From Skeletonema tropicum (lineage: Eukaryota > Bacillariophyta > Thalassiosirophyceae > Thalassiosirales > Thalassiosiraceae), in assembly GCA_037178625.1 (NCBI GenBank), contig JAWZXG010000071.1, forward strand, positions 1-35,176: 35,176 nucleotides of DNA, given 5' to 3'. The position numbers were made by a program, and so were the translations under genes. Below are positions 34,673-35,176 of this stretch, piece by piece; position 1 is the stretch's first letter; each line of letters starts with the position of its first letter. Below the pieces are notes generated by a model. It was not told the origin of the DNA. It ran no database searches and saw nothing but the letters and a program-made list of their open reading frames with translations.

Positions 34673-35176
34673 ATGCAGCTTGAAGAGAGCTTTCTAACGG
34701 TGGTCATATTGTTCGATTTCATTATTTTCCATTTGACCTCTGTCTTCAAATTCTGGCTGTAAAGCCGGTTTGCAAGCCGCCGATCACTTTCTAGACCCGC
34801 TTTTAGCCTGTTCGATTGAACAAAACTCATCCAATCACGACCATTATACGCCGAATCGATAGAGCTGCTCAAGAGCTTTCCAAAACGACACTTGTCGCCT
34901 TGATTGGACCGCTAGGAGACAAGATATCAAAAGATATCGTACGGCTCATGGCTCATGGCTCATGGTGCGTGCATCTCGATCTACTGCTCTTGCTTTGATG
35001 GCTTTTTGATGCGACACAGCAATTCAGATGCCCGTCTCATTAAATCTACTAACGAAGCGAAGGCAAAGATTCAGCTCTTGGCGTTCATTCAAGACAGTGA
35101 AGAAGAGGAAGAGGATGGAATGATGAGTGAAGATGATATGATTACCTTCATGGAGAAGGGAGGATTACGAGGTGTT
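34673..35176 (+). pseudogene. Gene A copy 19, partial at window end and frameshifted
   Basis: Exon 1 is 34673-34699 and exon 2 starts at 34807. A 7-bp motif (GGCTCAT) occurs three times instead of twice near 34943-34963, shifting the frame at about residue 60 and giving a stop at 34996-34998. The sequence then continues in the usual gene A register until the window ends within the MEKGGLRGV region, so the C-terminal half is not seen. Confidence 0.6.

Larger units (their letters stand above)
1..35176. repeat. Tandem array of a ~1.9-kb two-gene unit, 18 full copies plus a partial copy
   Basis: The same ~1.9-kb sequence recurs head to tail without interruption. Unit lengths from unit 1 to 18 are 1915, 1912, 1960, 1922, 1910, 1911, 1911, 1911, 1965, 1911, 1911, 1957, 1911, 1961, 1911, 1911, 1911 and 1917 bp, then 558 bp of unit 19. 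The internal S units (6-8, 10, 11, 13, 15-17) look identical by eye apart from one base in unit 13. Each unit carries a complete plus-strand gene and a complete minus-strand gene, so this is gene amplification rather than simple satellite DNA. The unit has no terminal inverted repeats or transposase. The array may continue on both sides, since no unique flank is present. Confidence 0.98.

Noticed and set aside
1..35176. CRISPR-like or bacterial satellite array
   Set aside because: The repeat unit is 1.9 kb with introns and two genes. There are no short repeats with unique spacers and no bacterial translation signals.
1..35176. Transposon or retroelement array
   Set aside because: There are no transposase, integrase or reverse-transcriptase motifs, no long terminal or terminal inverted repeats, and no target-site duplication between units.

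Overview
The whole window is one head-to-tail tandem array of a ~1.9-kb unit. Taking each unit to start at the motif GAGGGCTTGCCCGAGCAGTG, there are 18 complete units and a 558-bp partial 19th. Starts are at 1, 1916, 3828, 5788, 7710, 9620, 11531, 13442, 15353, 17318, 19229, 21140, 23097, 25008, 26969, 28880, 30791, 32702 and 34619. Twelve units are about 1911 bp (S type), four are 1957-1965 bp (L type: units 3, 9, 12, 14), and units 4 and 18 are S type with extra small insertions. No flanking unique sequence is seen, and the window ends inside a unit.

The window looks eukaryotic, most likely from a microbial eukaryote. There are no ribosome-binding sites or operons, and both genes are best explained with short GT-AG introns (107 and 131 bp). 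One product has homopolymeric Gln/Ser/Thr runs. Short introns, compact spacing and Q/S/T-rich proteins would suit a diatom or other alga, but nothing here fixes the lineage.

Each unit carries two genes on opposite strands. The plus-strand gene (gene A, reference copy 9674-10515) encodes a predicted 244-aa protein. It has a helical N-terminal part, a long Asp/Glu-rich middle and a Lys/Arg-rich tail. The minus-strand gene (gene B, reference copy 10899-11494) encodes a predicted 154-aa low-complexity protein. Within a unit the two are convergent, with a 383-bp 3'-3' spacer in S units. Across each unit junction they are divergent, with about 90 bp between the predicted start codons. I recognise neither protein family.

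The internal units 6-17 are nearly identical: by eye, one coding substitution in gene A of unit 13, one 4-bp deletion in unit 12 and one spacer base lost in unit 9, apart from the L/S difference. Units 1-5 and 18-19 carry many single- or few-base indels that break reading frames. This could be poorly polished sequence near contig ends, or real divergence at array edges. Gene A is intact in 13 of 18 complete copies (broken in units 2, 3, 5, 12 and 18). Gene B is intact in 14 of 18 (altered in units 1 and 5, broken in 4 and 18). L units differ from S units mainly in a ~290-bp block just after the gene A stop codon. No RNA gene, CRISPR array or recognisable transposon was found.
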